A stretch of DNA of 64,000 nt, from the NCBI GenBank assembly GCA_030248065.1, contig JASAMV010009355.1, positions 1-64,000 of the forward strand. Direction: 5' to 3'. The notes beneath the pieces were generated by a model. The model was not told where the DNA came from, did not search any database, and saw only the letters and a program-made list of their open reading frames with translations. Positions 22,401 to 37,400 of the stretch are shown piece after piece. Each line of letters starts with the position of its first letter. The stretch's first letter is position 1. The DNA comes from Rhynchonema sp. JSB1_4. Its lineage: Eukaryota > Nematoda > Chromadorea > Monhysterida > Xyalidae. Position numbers and translations under genes: made by a program.

Positions 22401-25400
22401 GCTCGTCGTACCCCAATTAAGAGCGTGGGGGAATAGTAACAGATAGGTGTCAATGGAATAGGGTTCACAAATCGAAAAAACTGGATTTCGCTCATATTGC
22501 ACAAAAAGTTGACCACTACATTTACTAAGACACATACAAAATTTTGGTTCCAAACTCCAAAGCATTAAATAGTTATGGGCGCATTTAACGGGGCAGGTCG
22601 AAGATTTCTTGAAATTCCAAAAATGTACCAAGTTTATGTTGATGAGGCTGTCATTTGTTTTAGATCGGATGCTATTTAATGAAAATAACACATTATAGTC
22701 AATTTTTTATCTACTTTTCAACCATGTAAAAATAAAGGCAAAAATTCGTTGCATTTTCTCTTCCTTTCAGTTTTTCAAAAATCAGCTCTGAAATTTAGTG
22801 CATATCAAAAACAACCAATTTTAAAAAAGTCCTCACCGACGAATTCTTTCTATTTGGTCTCAAAATGTGCGCCATAAAATTCTGATATTGGTTTATAAAT
22901 CTGGTTTGTGACAAATTTGAATATCTCCTGAAAAGTTTAGATAAAGAACAATTTTTTATTTTTTTCTCACTTTTTTGTCTTTTTCTTTGCACGGATTCAC
23001 ATTGGAGAAACGACCGATGTGGGTGTCACGAACGGAAACAAGATGCTTGTCAATGTAGTCTGAAAGTAAACAGCTTGTTCATGACACATGACAAGCTATC
23101 AAAATGGATACAAGTTCAGAAATGCAAGCTATTTGGCACCGGCCGTGATTGGCAAAAATTCGCTGCAACCTGTCACTTGATGCATCACACGAGGTGAGCA
23201 ACAAGGAACAACAACACACATTATACAAGCAGTCAACACACACATTATAGCTGCAACACAACACGTTTTATGTAAATGGCAGAACACACATGCGCACGCG
23301 CAGTTACATTTATGTAACACATTAAGGCAAGCCAGCGGCTGGATCGCATAGCGCAATCGGTTAGGCGCAGCATTGAACATGCGTGCGTGTGTCTGTCGCA
23401 CAGGTTCAAACCCTGTAGCGAGTCTTTTTTGCGTCGCGTTTTTTGGGTGAACGTTTTACCATTATTCCTTTTTATTTCGTAACTTGATGCAATGCAAAAA
23501 CATTTAGAAATAGGCAAGAGTTGAAACAAACGAATAGCCATTCACAGATTGCCGCATTTTCCTAACAAACGGTTGCCTTGAAAAGCACATAAATTGAAGC
23601 TCTCTCGTGGTATTTACAGTTAAGAAACACATATGTAGGTTTCAGCAGCATACACATCAGAACTAATATTTGGCAATCACATGCATCAATTTTTACATTT
23701 ATTCCATCATTCAATTGAGCTGCGCACCACGATAAAACAAGAAAGAAAATAAAACGACGAAATTTTTTTGCTTCATACTAACATAAATTGTCGACAATAT
23801 TCAAATTTGTCACAAACCAGATTTATACGCCAAGACCAGAATTTTATGGCGCAAATTTTGAGACCAAATAGAAAGAATTCGTCGGTGAGGACTTTTTTAA
23901 AATTGGGTGTTTCTGAGAAGCACTCGTTTTTTTGACATTTTTTAAAAAAATGCAATGGAAGAGAAAACATCCAATATCGTGCAACTATTTTTGCGCAGCT
24001 GAAAAGCGGACAAAAAACTGCTATATGTGTGCAAATTTCAGCACCGAATGTAGTTTATCGGCTGAGATCCAATTGGATTGACGTTTATTTTTTCAGCATT
24101 TTTCATTTTTAAAATTTCCCAAAAAATGCAAACCGAGCACCTTTAAATTGAAATTACTGAAAGTATACTTATATTTGGAACGCCAAACTTGGTGAGCATT
24201 CCTAAATATGTTGTGGCATTGATTTCCCATCAAAAAAACCACATCCAAAATTTCAGTTTTGTGAACCGTACTTTGCGATTCTTACCACCCCACGCTTTTA
24301 ACACTATGCATATTTTCCCCGAGTTGAGGGAGTTGTAAACATCTGGATAATGTCCAGCCCTTCATCCAGCGATGATTTCTTGGGAGAAACTGTGCTGACT
24401 AAAGTAGGAACGGAAGTATGCACTAGACTCGCGCGCGGCTTTCACTGACTGTAAATGTGGTACAGTCGTTAGTGGACAGCGAACCAAGTAAGTTTTGAGT
24501 CTACGTTCCATGACCGGACCAAGGAGGACCGTAAGCCGTTCGTCCCACGCTCTTCTGATGGCTGAAGGTCGTTGTTAGTAGGATCAGATTGCTTTTTCTT
24601 GTCGGTAATCTCAATTCTCATGCATCTATGCACCTGTTACCAGGCTGTTTTATTCAGTCGAACAGCACGGTACGCAGGTTACCCGGTTGCAGGGAGACGG
24701 CCTGTTTTAGTCTGGCTGTTAGTCACGCAATCACTTCAGTAACCTTTCACGATCCCGGCCAAGAGATAGGAATTTTCTCGTTTGCGTCTGTTTGTAGCTG
24801 ACCGCTGTGCTTGTGCAGATCAGAACAGAAGTTTAACTTGGACTTCGTTTTTGTGTGATATCAGCAAAGTTACAAGTCGTGTCATAAGCATTTTGTCGAA
24901 ATAATTCGGTCACATTATTAGCACTTCGTAAGAAAAAGTTGCCAACGTAAAAAAAGATTTGTTGTTGCAGACATCAGCAGTGCAAAATCATCCGAGTAAA
25001 TCAACATCGCCAGCCAAATTGTCGTGCAAGGCCACCAATCGGACGTCAAGTCGACAATCGACCACTCCGTCACCGTTGCTGTTGAAGAACGGTCATCAGC
25101 CGGGCTCAGACCAGGACTCACGCCGGTCGACACCGGACTCAGACTCGAACCCATTTCCGCCTGGTATGAGCGGTGATGCTCCGCACACTGTGACCACAGT
25201 AATCGAACAACAAACGACTGATCGTGGTGACGAAACAAGCAATCTCCAGACTGTAGAAAACGAAAATCGATCGGCCAAGAAAGGTTCGTTTCGGTATCTG
25301 GACTCGGCTCTGGTGCGCCACACATGCACTCAGCGTTTGCGCAAGCAACAGCCACTTGTTGTATACTAAAGGACCAGAGCTGTATTTTTGTTTATCCCCT

Positions 25401-28400
25401 CAATTTATACACCAGTGAGGTCGTTACTCCCTGCTTCTGCACAAACAACGTCACATTGTTGACTGCATTTATCAGCTAATTGTTTCGTCGTCAACGTAAA
25501 TCGTCAACTGAAGCAGCCTTGAATGAGCGAGAGGCACGTTACATGATATTGGCGCTGAGCTGAGGACGAGAGTTGACTATGTGCGTTGACGACGTGGATA
25601 TAAGCCCATTTATCGGCTATAGTTGATAGATGTTGATTGCGTTGCGCGTTGGCCGGTGATTCCCAGACATTTTGCCGTCCATCATCTGTTTTTTTTGTAT
25701 GTAAAACACTGAAAAAGGTTATTGTAATCCGCGTTATCGCATGGACTGAAATAGTCGTCAATGAGTGTGCAGTTTTTCAAGGCGTGTTCGTACGTGTCGT
25801 TATAGTTTTCGCAATGTCTTGGTAGATAGCCAATATGACATATATTTTCTATTTCTTGGCTCTTGTGAATATTGGATGACTGTGAACTCAAGCAGCGCAC
25901 AGTGGCTGTTTTTATGAACAGGCGGTAGTGTTCTGTTCGTTTGTTTGTTGCACCAGTGCAGCAGCTCATGTGTGGGCGTTGTGTAGTGTCAATTTGTTAG
26001 CGTTTGAATATCCATGCATGAGTGAATAATGCAGACGCTAAGCTGTGTTTAAGTGCCAATCGTTGCACTCATTTGGTTGAGTGTGATAATAGACATTGTA
26101 GAGAATGTGACAGTGATTCACTGCAGTTGTTTTGGACCAAAAATAATGCCGTTTGCCTTCACTGTCGCAAATTGCACTCTTCCCGATAGAATAGAAGGAT
26201 CCCGGCTTGGAAAAGCAGCGGCGGCGCTAATTATACAACATGACTTTGTGTCTGTTCCAGCGCCCAAATCGACAAAATGGAAGAACTACGAGGATATCGC
26301 CATTGATTACACATCGTCATCTTCTCGTCATCGTGATCACAAGGCAACGACGACGACCCACCAATTAATCGACCTCAATAGCTCTTCGATTAGCAACGCC
26401 AAAAATAGCGATCATATGACGTCGACGTCGAAAGGCGGTCTGCCGACGGACGGCAAGACGCCTGCCGCCGGCGTGCAGCATCAGTCAACTTCCTCCACAC
26501 ATACGGGATACCCGCGCGGCGCTTATCGGGGCGCCCGAGCTGGCGGTTGGTTTTCTTTGCCGATGCTTTCTTCGTTCATCGATGCTGACCGATAATGTCC
26601 TGATCGGTGGAATGGCCAATTTATGTGCACGATATGAAGTTGAATGCGCTTCACGCAGAAGTGACTTTAGTGGCCGAAGCGAGCGACATTTCGCAGATAC
26701 CGCATCTGTGCACTGCTGCTCATCATCGTACAAAAGGTTGATAAAGTCTCCCAGTGATAGTGTAACACATGGTCTACCCGTAGATGCAGCCGTAAATGAT
26801 GCAGATTTACAGAATTAGAGGCAAAGAAACTCGGCTCAACATTTCAGGTCCATACCGCGGTGCGCCGCGCGGTCGCGGGTTCGGCGCGTACAACAGCGCG
26901 CACTTCGACCAAGCGACCGCGGTGGCGATCAACAATGGCTACGTGCCACGCGGCTTCGGTCGACGCGGCGGCGGCGCCGCTGACGGCATGCGTTTCGCCT
27001 ATCATCAACCGCATTTCAATCCGATTGGTACGGCTGGTTTGATGTTAGGATCAGTTGACTGACCCGTCACGTTTGGTGCTTTTGACTGGGCTGAATCTGA
27101 ATGAATGGATATCATTGTGGGACAACCTGAAATCTCGACCAAAACGGTGAAATGCACTAAAACCCAGACTTGTTTGGCTTGTATTTGCAAAATGCCCAGT
27201 TATTCTACGACCCGTGATATAACGAGCAAAACGTTGTCAAATATTGCAGCGAACCGCGGCGGCCCAGCACCGGCGCACTACCATCAGCATCACATGCCGC
27301 CACCGGCGGCAGCAGCAGCGGCGGTGGCGACCACGTCGACGTACATGCCGGGCACGGTCGGCGGCGCACAAACACAACAACAAACACCCATCGAGTATCG
27401 GTCGCGGTACGACGAGCCAACCGACGGGTACTATTACCAGCGCGGCGCTTCGCACGGATGGTCGGGCCGGTTTGGGTGGAATTTTGTTTTCCATTTTTGA
27501 AATGAAACCAATTTTTATGGGAACATTCTGGCATCTTTTGTTGACATATTTAGCAAAGATTTTTGACATCTTTAGTCGAAAAATGGTCAATTTTGGTACT
27601 TCCCGGGTCACAAAGTTTTTTTAGAGGGTGCTTGTTCCAAAAGTGAAGAATCACCCATACCCCCGATCGATTTCCCACACCTCATACCAGGGGTAACCCC
27701 GCCCCTAACCTGACGACACCACTGGACATTAGCTTAGGCTTGGAATCAGGCTTAGGCATTGGCTCTCCCCAAATACACACCTCTCTCAGTAGCCGCTGTT
27801 TTTGAAAACACCGCTGTTTTTTTGCGCCCGCTATTTTTCCCATTGCTGTTTTATGCGTTCAACATTGTATACATGTACTGTACGTAGGTCTCGCAAAGAG
27901 TTCCATGAGCGCTCGCAACAGCAACATCGACAGCAACAAGCAGCGAACGCACACGCCCACATGTCCGCCAATCAATCGTCACAAGCACATGCTCAATGGA
28001 CACCGCGCAATCAGGTTGCTATTGCCATTGGTCGCTTTATAAGAATTGGTAAAAAAATTTCCTGAATCGTAAAGAGGGACAGTGACGGGGCAATGACGTT
28101 GCATTGCGTGATCGCACACAAAACATGTAGTAAAGAGAATATTTCAGACCTGCGGCAACGTGGTTGATCTGCTAGATTATTTTCAGCTGCAAATGTTTTG
28201 TGAGAATCACAAATAGCACAGTGGTTAAAGTGACTGAACGTGAAAATCAGGATTGATTTGATGAATTCTTATATGGTCATTGTGCGACCAATACCTGTCT
28301 GAGCTCATACTTACATGCGCATACTTACTTTCGTCCTAGCCCTAATCCACGTGAACGCTTATTCAGGTCGAAACCGTACGGGTGCGCGCGACAGTGCCGG

Positions 28401-31400
28401 CAGCCAAATCGAGTGCTCGGTTGGTGACCGTCTCTCACTTTGTCATTGCTCCCCCGAGTCGCCTTTCACGATTCATTGTGTTTTATTTAGCGACAGTCAC
28501 GTGACCACCGAGCCACCGCCACCATCCGCCAAACACGCGCGCGTCGACGACCACAACCAAAAAGCTACGATCGATTCGCAGCCAGCAGCAGCCAAACCGG
28601 TCGAGACAAGGAAGTCGGAGGAGAAAGAGAACAAACCGGGCGCAGACAAGGACCAGCACCAGCTGCCGGCCATTTCTGCGACAACAACAACAACTAATAA
28701 GAGTACGACGAACGCTCAGCCGCAGCCAGCCAGCAGGACTAGCAGTCGATATCATTCGTCGAATTCTATGGATTATTGGCACAAGGGCGATGAACGCAAA
28801 GACACGCAACAACAACAGCAGCAACAACAACAACAGCAACAACAACAACAACCGCTGCACAGTCAGGACACGACTAGAAGCGTTGGTAGCGCGCCGATCA
28901 GGGGTGCACACCACGCGTCCACTGGTGGGTTTGGTTACGGTTATGCATCAAATAGTTATACGTTCAGGCGACGTCGGCTCACACCAGGGTATTACTCGGT
29001 GCCCCCAACACCTTATGGTCTCATGCATCAATCGTCCACAGGCTCGTCTATTTATCGTCGCCAAAAATCGACCCCATAATTGATATTTTTGACTCAAAGT
29101 CGGTATTTTACCCCAAATAGGCAACAAATCGAGCGCTACGCACAAGTTTAGCACACCTGGGCACATTTTTATCAATATTTAAAGATTATTACTTTTTTTC
29201 GTGCTCTACAGACCAATCCATTGTACTTTAATTTTTGCGCACCCCCACCATCTATTGGTCATTATCTATCGTCAACACGTTTGGGTCTACCTCGCACCTC
29301 CAAGATTTTGGGAAGAGGTGATCTATCTATCCTCAGCACCCTGGCCAAGTACTACACTGGCTCCAAATCGCTCGGCAATTCAGCGGTGGTAGTATGTGGC
29401 ATCATTGCTTATTGATTAATATGTCATTGCAAAATGAGCATTGTGCATAAATGATGTTGACATTGACGACCACAGGTCCTCATCGCGGTTCCGGTGCATT
29501 GCACACGGGTGCACGTATGCAGTTCGTTGGCTTGCCACACAATGCGGCCGTTGCAGGCCCCGCCGCTGGTGGACACCGTGCATATTTCAATGCACAAGGT
29601 ATATGACATGCAGCTGCACTTATTCAATGAACTCTGGCCATCGGAGTTGTTTTTACGGTTGTTTCCTCCCAATCGCACGAGTACGAAACAGTTTCTTTCT
29701 CTCTTGCCAGGCGGTCGCGGCGGTGGCACGCACCGTGGAGGCGTGCAACATCAGCAGAGTTTCCACTACCAGCGTCATCGTGACAGTAAACGACAAACGG
29801 TCGGTGTTCTCGCTGTTGTTTTTTTTTAATTTTGACAAGAGCAACGAACATTGTGTTTTTGTTCGACGTTTCCAGCGTCAAAATGGCCCCGGTGGACCGG
29901 ACGAAGAGCAGCTGATGGACGACAATTTTGACTATATGGAACTGATGGACACACGATATCAGGTTTGCACACAGACTCAAGACATCTTTATTGTTTTCTC
30001 TTATTTTTAATTTGCAATTTTTTTATTAGCTTATTATTTGTTTGGCGACAGGAGTACTACGCGATGGCAGCGGTGCCGCCGTTCGACCCGTCACGTACGG
30101 ACAACGCAGCGCCAACGCCGTTGGTGGTCCTGCAATCGCCACATCTCGCAGCACAACAACGACAACGCCAGTTCACGATACTGCCGAGCCTGACGCTGCT
30201 GCCGACTGCGCATGGTTGGCTGTTCGACGACGTTTTGTTCTCTTCCTTTTGTGTTCATTTTAGTGGCTTGATGGTGAAGCCATGGGGTCCGGTGTCAATC
30301 GCGGGGATTTGTCGGTCCGGTCTGATCACCGTAACCAGGGTTTTTTCTGGTCCTCATTTATTTGTCATTGAGGAATAAAATTTTGTCGTGACGAAAAAAG
30401 AGTAAGACCTATTCACCATCTGGTCGTCATGGCAAAGGGTAAGCCTTCAGTTCCAACAGTACGAACCCGTTTAACGTGGCAAATGCCTCCAAAATCCCTC
30501 GCGCTTCGCGCGTTTTATCTTCATTTGTGCCCGGTTCAATTATTAATTTCGTAACATCGATGGTCAGGTCAAATGTTAGTTGTCATTTAGCTGATCGGGT
30601 TGTTACCTAATATGTAGTTTGTCATGTCATTTCACTTGACTCGTGCGATGTAGCGTGGTCCATTCACACCACGAAAGACTTCATTGCATCGGTGTTTTAG
30701 GTTCATGTTACAGGTTGGGTTGGAGATCAGGAGGGGAATACCAGACAGGTATCGTGTTTTTGGACCAAAAATAATCGAAATTCTGCCTGCTGGCTTCACT
30801 GATGCAATTTGTGGCCCAATTTACTGAATTCAAGTGTTTTGAACAAAATGGATACAAAAATACAATTTTCTATGGCATGGAGGAACATATGATCCGAAGA
30901 AAAATTTCAGTCAAAACTTTTCCCTCAGCAAAATGGTGTCGGCTGTCTGGTGTCGGGTCCCAAATAAATCCGACACCCTTCATATGCCCTTTTTAGTATC
31001 CGTACCTGACATCGCTCTGACCCTAGTTGCAGGTGCAGATTCATAGCAAAAAGGATCTAAGAAAAAAGTGGGAACCAAGAAATCCTGCTGAATGTTTTTC
31101 GAATACAAAAATACTCGTGTTCTCTGTCTCTGGCTTCTATGTACGTCATAAAACTGACAAACATTGGTGCTCATTGCAAATGTGAGCTAAAATTGCCAAC
31201 ATCTCGATTTTCCCCCGAACGACGAATAAATTTGTCCGGTGACGAATAAAAATTGAACCCAATTCGTCATTGACGAACAGCCAAAATTACTAAAAAAGAC
31301 CTGTTCCTAACTTTGTGAGTGGTGATGGTGAAACTCAGAAAGTGCTGTTAAAAATACCGTTTGTGTTTGTAATTTGACTGTTATCCATTTTAATCCGGTC

Positions 31401-34400
31401 AGCTTTGTTCACGGACGAATGGATGGATGTTCACGTTTAACACGTGTTTTCAAGCTGCATATATCACTTTTCTGTGGTCACAAGCGGACTGTATTGCGGC
31501 GTCTGGGTGCAGCCGCAGTGCACGTGATTGTTGTTGGTATTGGTTTCAACGTTCAAACACCCGCGTCCGCCTGACAGCCAGTGCGACGTCACGTGACCTT
31601 CATTGTTTCATCGCACTGGTCTGCTGATCTAACGTAGTTGCTACGTTGCTGTAACCCAGCAGGCATGGCGCTACTATGCTTGAACTGGTTGAGATGGCAG
31701 GCTCGGAAATGTTACACTCGCGATAGACCTCCCTTCAAAGAGTTGACAGAAACGGCGGACGGTCTCCCCACAGTAACCAACAAACCCATTATTGGAACCA
31801 AAAACATTTGGGGCCGGTATCAAACTGGGTGCGTCCGGGCTTTTGCAGCACGGAACGCACAAGTTTAATGCCGACCTCAAACCAGTCAAACTTCATGACA
31901 GGCAAGTTCGCATAGGCATACGCATACTTTTTTGGTGTGTCTCAAAAATTTCCCATAGTTAAGGGCTTCATTATAGGCATATTTAGACTTCTCATATGCA
32001 TCACATGGTAGTGCCGACAAGTAAGATGTATGCATTTATGTACCTCGTTACAAGCATAGCACACTGAAATATATGCAAGATTGGTTCGGAAAATTGGAAT
32101 TTGGAAAGTCCTTAAGATTGTATTCACTTTATGCAAGTGAGTGAAGCTATTTTGTGCATAGAATGCCCACATTTTAAGCATTACATGACCGACTCGTGAG
32201 TATGCATCACGAAATGCATGGTCATTAGGTTTAACTATACCAGTTTGTTAAGCATAAATTCACCCTGTGCATATTTTGATATGCCTATAACGCAGGCGCA
32301 CCCCGCCCCGTTCCTTCGCCACTGCAGCCGAGCTGCCCATTGCCCGAGCTGTTTCATTGCTTGCGCCTCATTTCGTAAACTTAAATTTTATGTATTTTAA
32401 CCTTCTTATTTATCTGACACCCTTGACAGTAATTATATCTGTCGGTATTAAGAAGCGGCGCACTATAATTGAGATGAAGCGATGGACAGCTCAATAAACA
32501 ACGAAAAACGAAAATTACTGAAAAACCCTGCAGGTGATTCCATGAGCGCTATGCCCCCTCACTGATTTCGACCAGCGCAAAGTTGTTTATCAGGTGTTCA
32601 GGCGAATAACGTTCACGCTTGTCGAAATCAGTGAATATGTCTATCAGCCAGGGTTTTTTCAAAATGGGTCAGTGGCCCATTGGTGGCTCATTTGCCAAAA
32701 TCTTTTGGCTCATTTAAACTTGTTAGTGGCCCAATGAGCCACCATTAGTGGCAAGAACCCTGCTGTCAGTAAATCTCGAAATGCTGTTGATGAAAATAGT
32801 CGTGTGATTGAGGCAACACTTCTCGGCACCGATCACGGTGCTTGATACCAAAAAATAAACTTCTATTTTCCAGTCATCGACAATTAGCAATCCCCGACCG
32901 CCGACCTACAAATCGGTCATAAATCAAGTCAATCACTTGATTGTCAACCCGTTACAATTACAGGCATGGTCACAGCATCGCCTGGTGCGCCAGCCATCAC
33001 CATTCCGCCACAAATGGCTGCCCCGATTGCCACCACCGCCAGTGCACCTGTGGTAGTCACACGCGCTTCCAACGCTGGTGACGTTGGTAAGTGCTCATTT
33101 GGAGTAGAATTAATTTATAATTGTAAATAAACAATATTTCTAATAAGATTATTCGACTGATTGGTTGTTTGTTTCACACGCGCCCATATGACAGGTGCAG
33201 CTGATGTTCCATTGTCATTGTGTACAACGGCAGTTGAAACGACAGCCGCCGCCGCTGTGGTGTCCCCCACTGCATCCGCACTGTTGACGGTCAGTTACGC
33301 TCATTTTGTTGCGATTTGAACTTTGCCATTGGTGCGCAAATATTTATGCTTTTTTGTTTGCAACACGGCGCATGCCGAAACATATGGTACTATCTCAGTC
33401 GGACAATGGATTATTGACATTTTTGTGCGTGACGCATTTCCACAGCCTGATTGAGAACCACATCCTGTGCTCACAGCATGTGCCATGCTACGATAAACGA
33501 CATCGAAAACAGTGAATCTAGCGTGACAAGAAGACGGACATGAAAGACGCTGAAACTAGTGCTTTGTTGAACTATTTAGTCCAAAACATGTCAGGCTTTT
33601 GCAGCCGTCGGTGCCGACCACACCCGGTGGTGGGGGCGTTGTGCAGATGAGCCCGGGTGCACCGGCTGATGTGCCCGTTGCACCGATGGTGATGCCGCCG
33701 GTGGCTGCGAGCACCATACCGTTCCTGCCCGTTAATGAAGACACTCTCAAGGATTACGTCAGAAAGCAGATGTACGTGCCTCACCTTTGTACTTTGTCTC
33801 GCTGGTTGGTTGGTTCAAGTCGCACGTTGATTGACGCTGCCGCTGCCAAGATAATGGCAACCAAGATATTTGATGATTTGCTCGAACAAGTAACGCTAAA
33901 GGACACACATATTTTGTTTCCTCAGTGCGTGGCGTTTCTTAGTCCATGCGCTCTGGCCAGACACGTTACCGTATCCTCTAAAAAAGAACTTAAAATGCAG
34001 CTAAAGATCGAACATAACACCGGATTTGGAGCGCTCTCAACGAATAATGAAAATAATTTTGTGGAAATGACCGAGTGAGAAAATAGGGGTCCCTTGTATT
34101 TTAGGGAATACGGTAAACCCTCACAAAGATCGTCACGATCGGTTTTTAAGTCAAACGGGCTTGCAGCAGTTCGTGCGAGATTTGTATTTTTTTCAAACAC
34201 GACGGCACTTTTGTTTTGGCAGCGTCGTTATGTGGGTGCATCAAATGCGACCGAGCCCATTTTCGTTTGCAGAGAGTACTACTTCTCCGAGGAGAATCTG
34301 ACGCGCGACATATTCCTGCGACGTAAGATGGACAAAGACGGCTACCTGCCGATATCGTTGATCGCCAGTTTCCATCGCGTCCAGTCACTCACGCACGACG

Positions 34401-37400
34401 TTCGACTGATCGTCGAGGCGCTCAGGGACTCGCATTCGGTCGACATATCCAGGGATGGACTGAAGGTGCGGCTGGCGGCAGGCGATGTCTGATGATGACG
34501 GGTTTTGCGCGATGCAACGACTGTATTATATTTGAGCCGGGATTGGCTGTGTAAATGGAAGTGCTGTGAGAGAGCTCATGTCCGTTACCCGTTGGGGTTA
34601 GGCTTTGGCGGCCGATCAGAGCTAAGTCAAGCAAGCTGAAATCCACGCAAGGTATAAACCTGCAACAGAGCGGAAGCAATCGTTGGCTGGGGATAACAAT
34701 CGATGCCAAATGTCGGTCGACTACGCTGTATTTATTGCCCAGGTGCGCACACGCCACAATCCGATCAGTTGGCCGATCTCAGCAACGTCGAGTGCAACAA
34801 CGCCCAACAACGGACAGACTGGCGGTGGTGGCAATGGTTAGACTCGATTGATTTGACTGTTTGGCTGACTATAGTCTGTGATTTGGGGGTAATCCCTCAA
34901 ACTGGTTTACTTGCTCAGGTCATCAAGGCAAGAAAGTGTTGATTGTACTGCCAAAATGCAATTTTATCGTCTAAACAGCTAAACTTGCTCAATTTTAGAA
35001 GCTGCACAAGACAGGCATTTTTTATCAACACAGCGGCTGATCCAGCTTTTGGCCAAGGGGGACCAAGTCCAAAAAGTCATTTTTTATCTGGTGCTTGTTC
35101 CGTTTTTGATAAGTCATTTTATCCAGTGTTTGATAAAATTTCGCGCTTTTTACACCAAATATTATACAAAGTGTGACAGTGCGCACGAAGCGCGCGAAGT
35201 TTTGGCACTTTTTACGCCCGCGTATGCAATTTTTGGATTTAACGTGTATCGGAGGGAAAATCCTGCGATTTAGGGGATCTTTTTTCTCCTTCCTTCGGAA
35301 GCGGTGCCCTCCTTCAGGAGCCAAATGGAGCAAAGGGAGCCATGGCGCCACCGGATCCGCCCTTTGATCAACCCATCACTTGTTGACTTTTTTTGGGAAT
35401 AACATGGTCAATATACAGCCATTTTATGCAATTGCAGGCAACAACCACGTGCCCCCGCCCGACCCACACAGCGCCAGCGATAAACATCAACAAACGATGA
35501 CCACTGCTGATAAAAGTACAAGGTTAGACACAATGTTGGATGGAAATCTCGGGTGGCATTCTGCTGCTGAATGATTAGTTGAATAAAAATTTGCATAATA
35601 ATCGGGAAGTTTACAAGTTAGTCAGGCAGACAAACAGTATGAAGAACTTTTGATTTTGCTTCTGGCTGGGCTAGATTACAATACCAGCTTTCAATTTATT
35701 CCAAAAACTCATGCATACGACATACATATTGCAGAACGTGGAGCCCGCCTCCGCAACCCCCGACTCAACCTAAGAATCAACAACCGCCAAAATCAACCAA
35801 GACACAAGCATCCACAGCCAAGTCAGCTGATCACAAGTCCGCGTCGAAGTCCGAACATCAACCGGCCCGACCGGACGCTGCATTGTCGACAGGCAGCAGC
35901 AGTATCGGATCGACACCCAACCAAAGCACGACGCCGACACCGCCCGCTCCAGGCCAGGACCCGGCGCAGACTGCGAGCTCCGACGGCGGCAGGCCGGCGA
36001 CGAAATCGTGGAGCGATCTGGTGGCGGGCAGGCAGCCGAAAATCAGCGACAGCAAGGCAGCCTCGTCGGCGACCGAGCCGAGACTAGCAGCTGAGAGCCA
36101 GTCCAAGTCTGCGACCGGTGGCAGCAACGGACACAAGGACACTGGTGGCGACGCACAGCAGCACGCGAAACACAAGGATCAGGGCAACAGGACGCACGCG
36201 GCTGGTGATCAGTACAGGGCCGGCGGGCAGGCGAAAGCGCCCGGCGAACCAGGTGCGCAACTGAATTCGCCCTGGACTATTATTGTTCTTTTCTCATTCT
36301 GTTTTTCTCAAATATCATTGATAAAAATGTGCGCCGCTATATTTCAGGGGAAAAGGACGGCGAACAAATCGAGGAATGGGTCGAGGTTCGGTCGCGCAAG
36401 TCACGTAAGCCGCCGTCGATGCCAGTGAGAGGCGGACGGGGCAACGGACGTGGGGCGACCGGCAATGGTCTGTTTGTGATGCTCTTTGATGATTCTTCGC
36501 ACTGCGCTCGTTGTATGCAATTGACGAACGAACTGTACAAACAGCTAACTGCTTCTGTGACTAAACTGAATGGCGTACTTTGTGTGTGCAGGCCGCGGTC
36601 GCGGTGGTTACGCGCCCGGACCGTACCGCGGTGCACCGCCGCAGCCACAGTCGCAACCACCCTACGCTGGTGCACAGGCAAGTGCGCAACATCAACCGTT
36701 GTCACCAACATTGAGCAACACATCGAGTGGCGATAATGCTGCATCGCAGATGCTTCACGCACCCATCCAGCCGGCCAAGAGGTTCGATTTCGCTTGATTT
36801 TCTCAGTGTGTGTGGTCTAATGGTAGAATTTGGCGCCACCTTGGCAAATCAAAAAAGCGACAGAAGAGCAGGCCAGTCCGAACGTTTTCATCGGAGGCTT
36901 TTTGATTGTTTTTGTAGGTAGCATCAACTATGAAGCCTCATCCATCACTACGTTTGCCAACTATTTTTCATCCTCTTGTCAGAACATACGCGTCGGCGAC
37001 GCAACCGAAGGAGTGGAACGCGCGCGCGCAGGCGATGATGGGCCGACCGACCGCAAAGTACGGTGCGCACAAAGACGGTTGGTGGGTGATTTGGTGCTGC
37101 AGCGAGCTTGTAATGTGCCTCGTGTCTTGTTTCATCTGTGTAGGCATGTCGCGTGTTGTGATAGCGGAGTCGGGCAACCCCATTATCGGTGTTTTGTGCG
37201 TTACACACACACACGCACTCAACCATGCGTGGCTGACATTCGTGTACGCACTCTATCGGCTCGAAACTTGATCTAAATTTTAACCGAACCACATTGAAAA
37301 CGTCAAGTCATCAACGAATCTTTCAGCATCAGCAGCGAAAGTGGCGCCTACGTCCGTTTCGGGCGAGTTGGACTTTCAATTTGATGAAGAGCTCGACAGT

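Larger units (their letters stand above)
13432..24970 (+). other. LARP1 intron 1 (inferred, 11.5 kb)
   Basis: No protein-like exon was found on either strand. The + strand is markedly rich in T and G. Long Cys/Trp/Val-rich open frames (for example 16303-17025) are what a TG-rich strand poor in A gives by chance. It contains MITEs A4 and L1, a small foldback at 18946, a TG tract and the 22.8-23.9 kb inverted repeat with a tRNA-like sequence. Confidence 0.5.

Noticed and set aside
28925..29079. Continuation of LARP1 exon 8 to the in-frame stop
   Set aside because: Later LARP1 exons are certain, so the stop cannot be used. Only an extension to a donor at about 29017 stays possible and is noted in the exon block.
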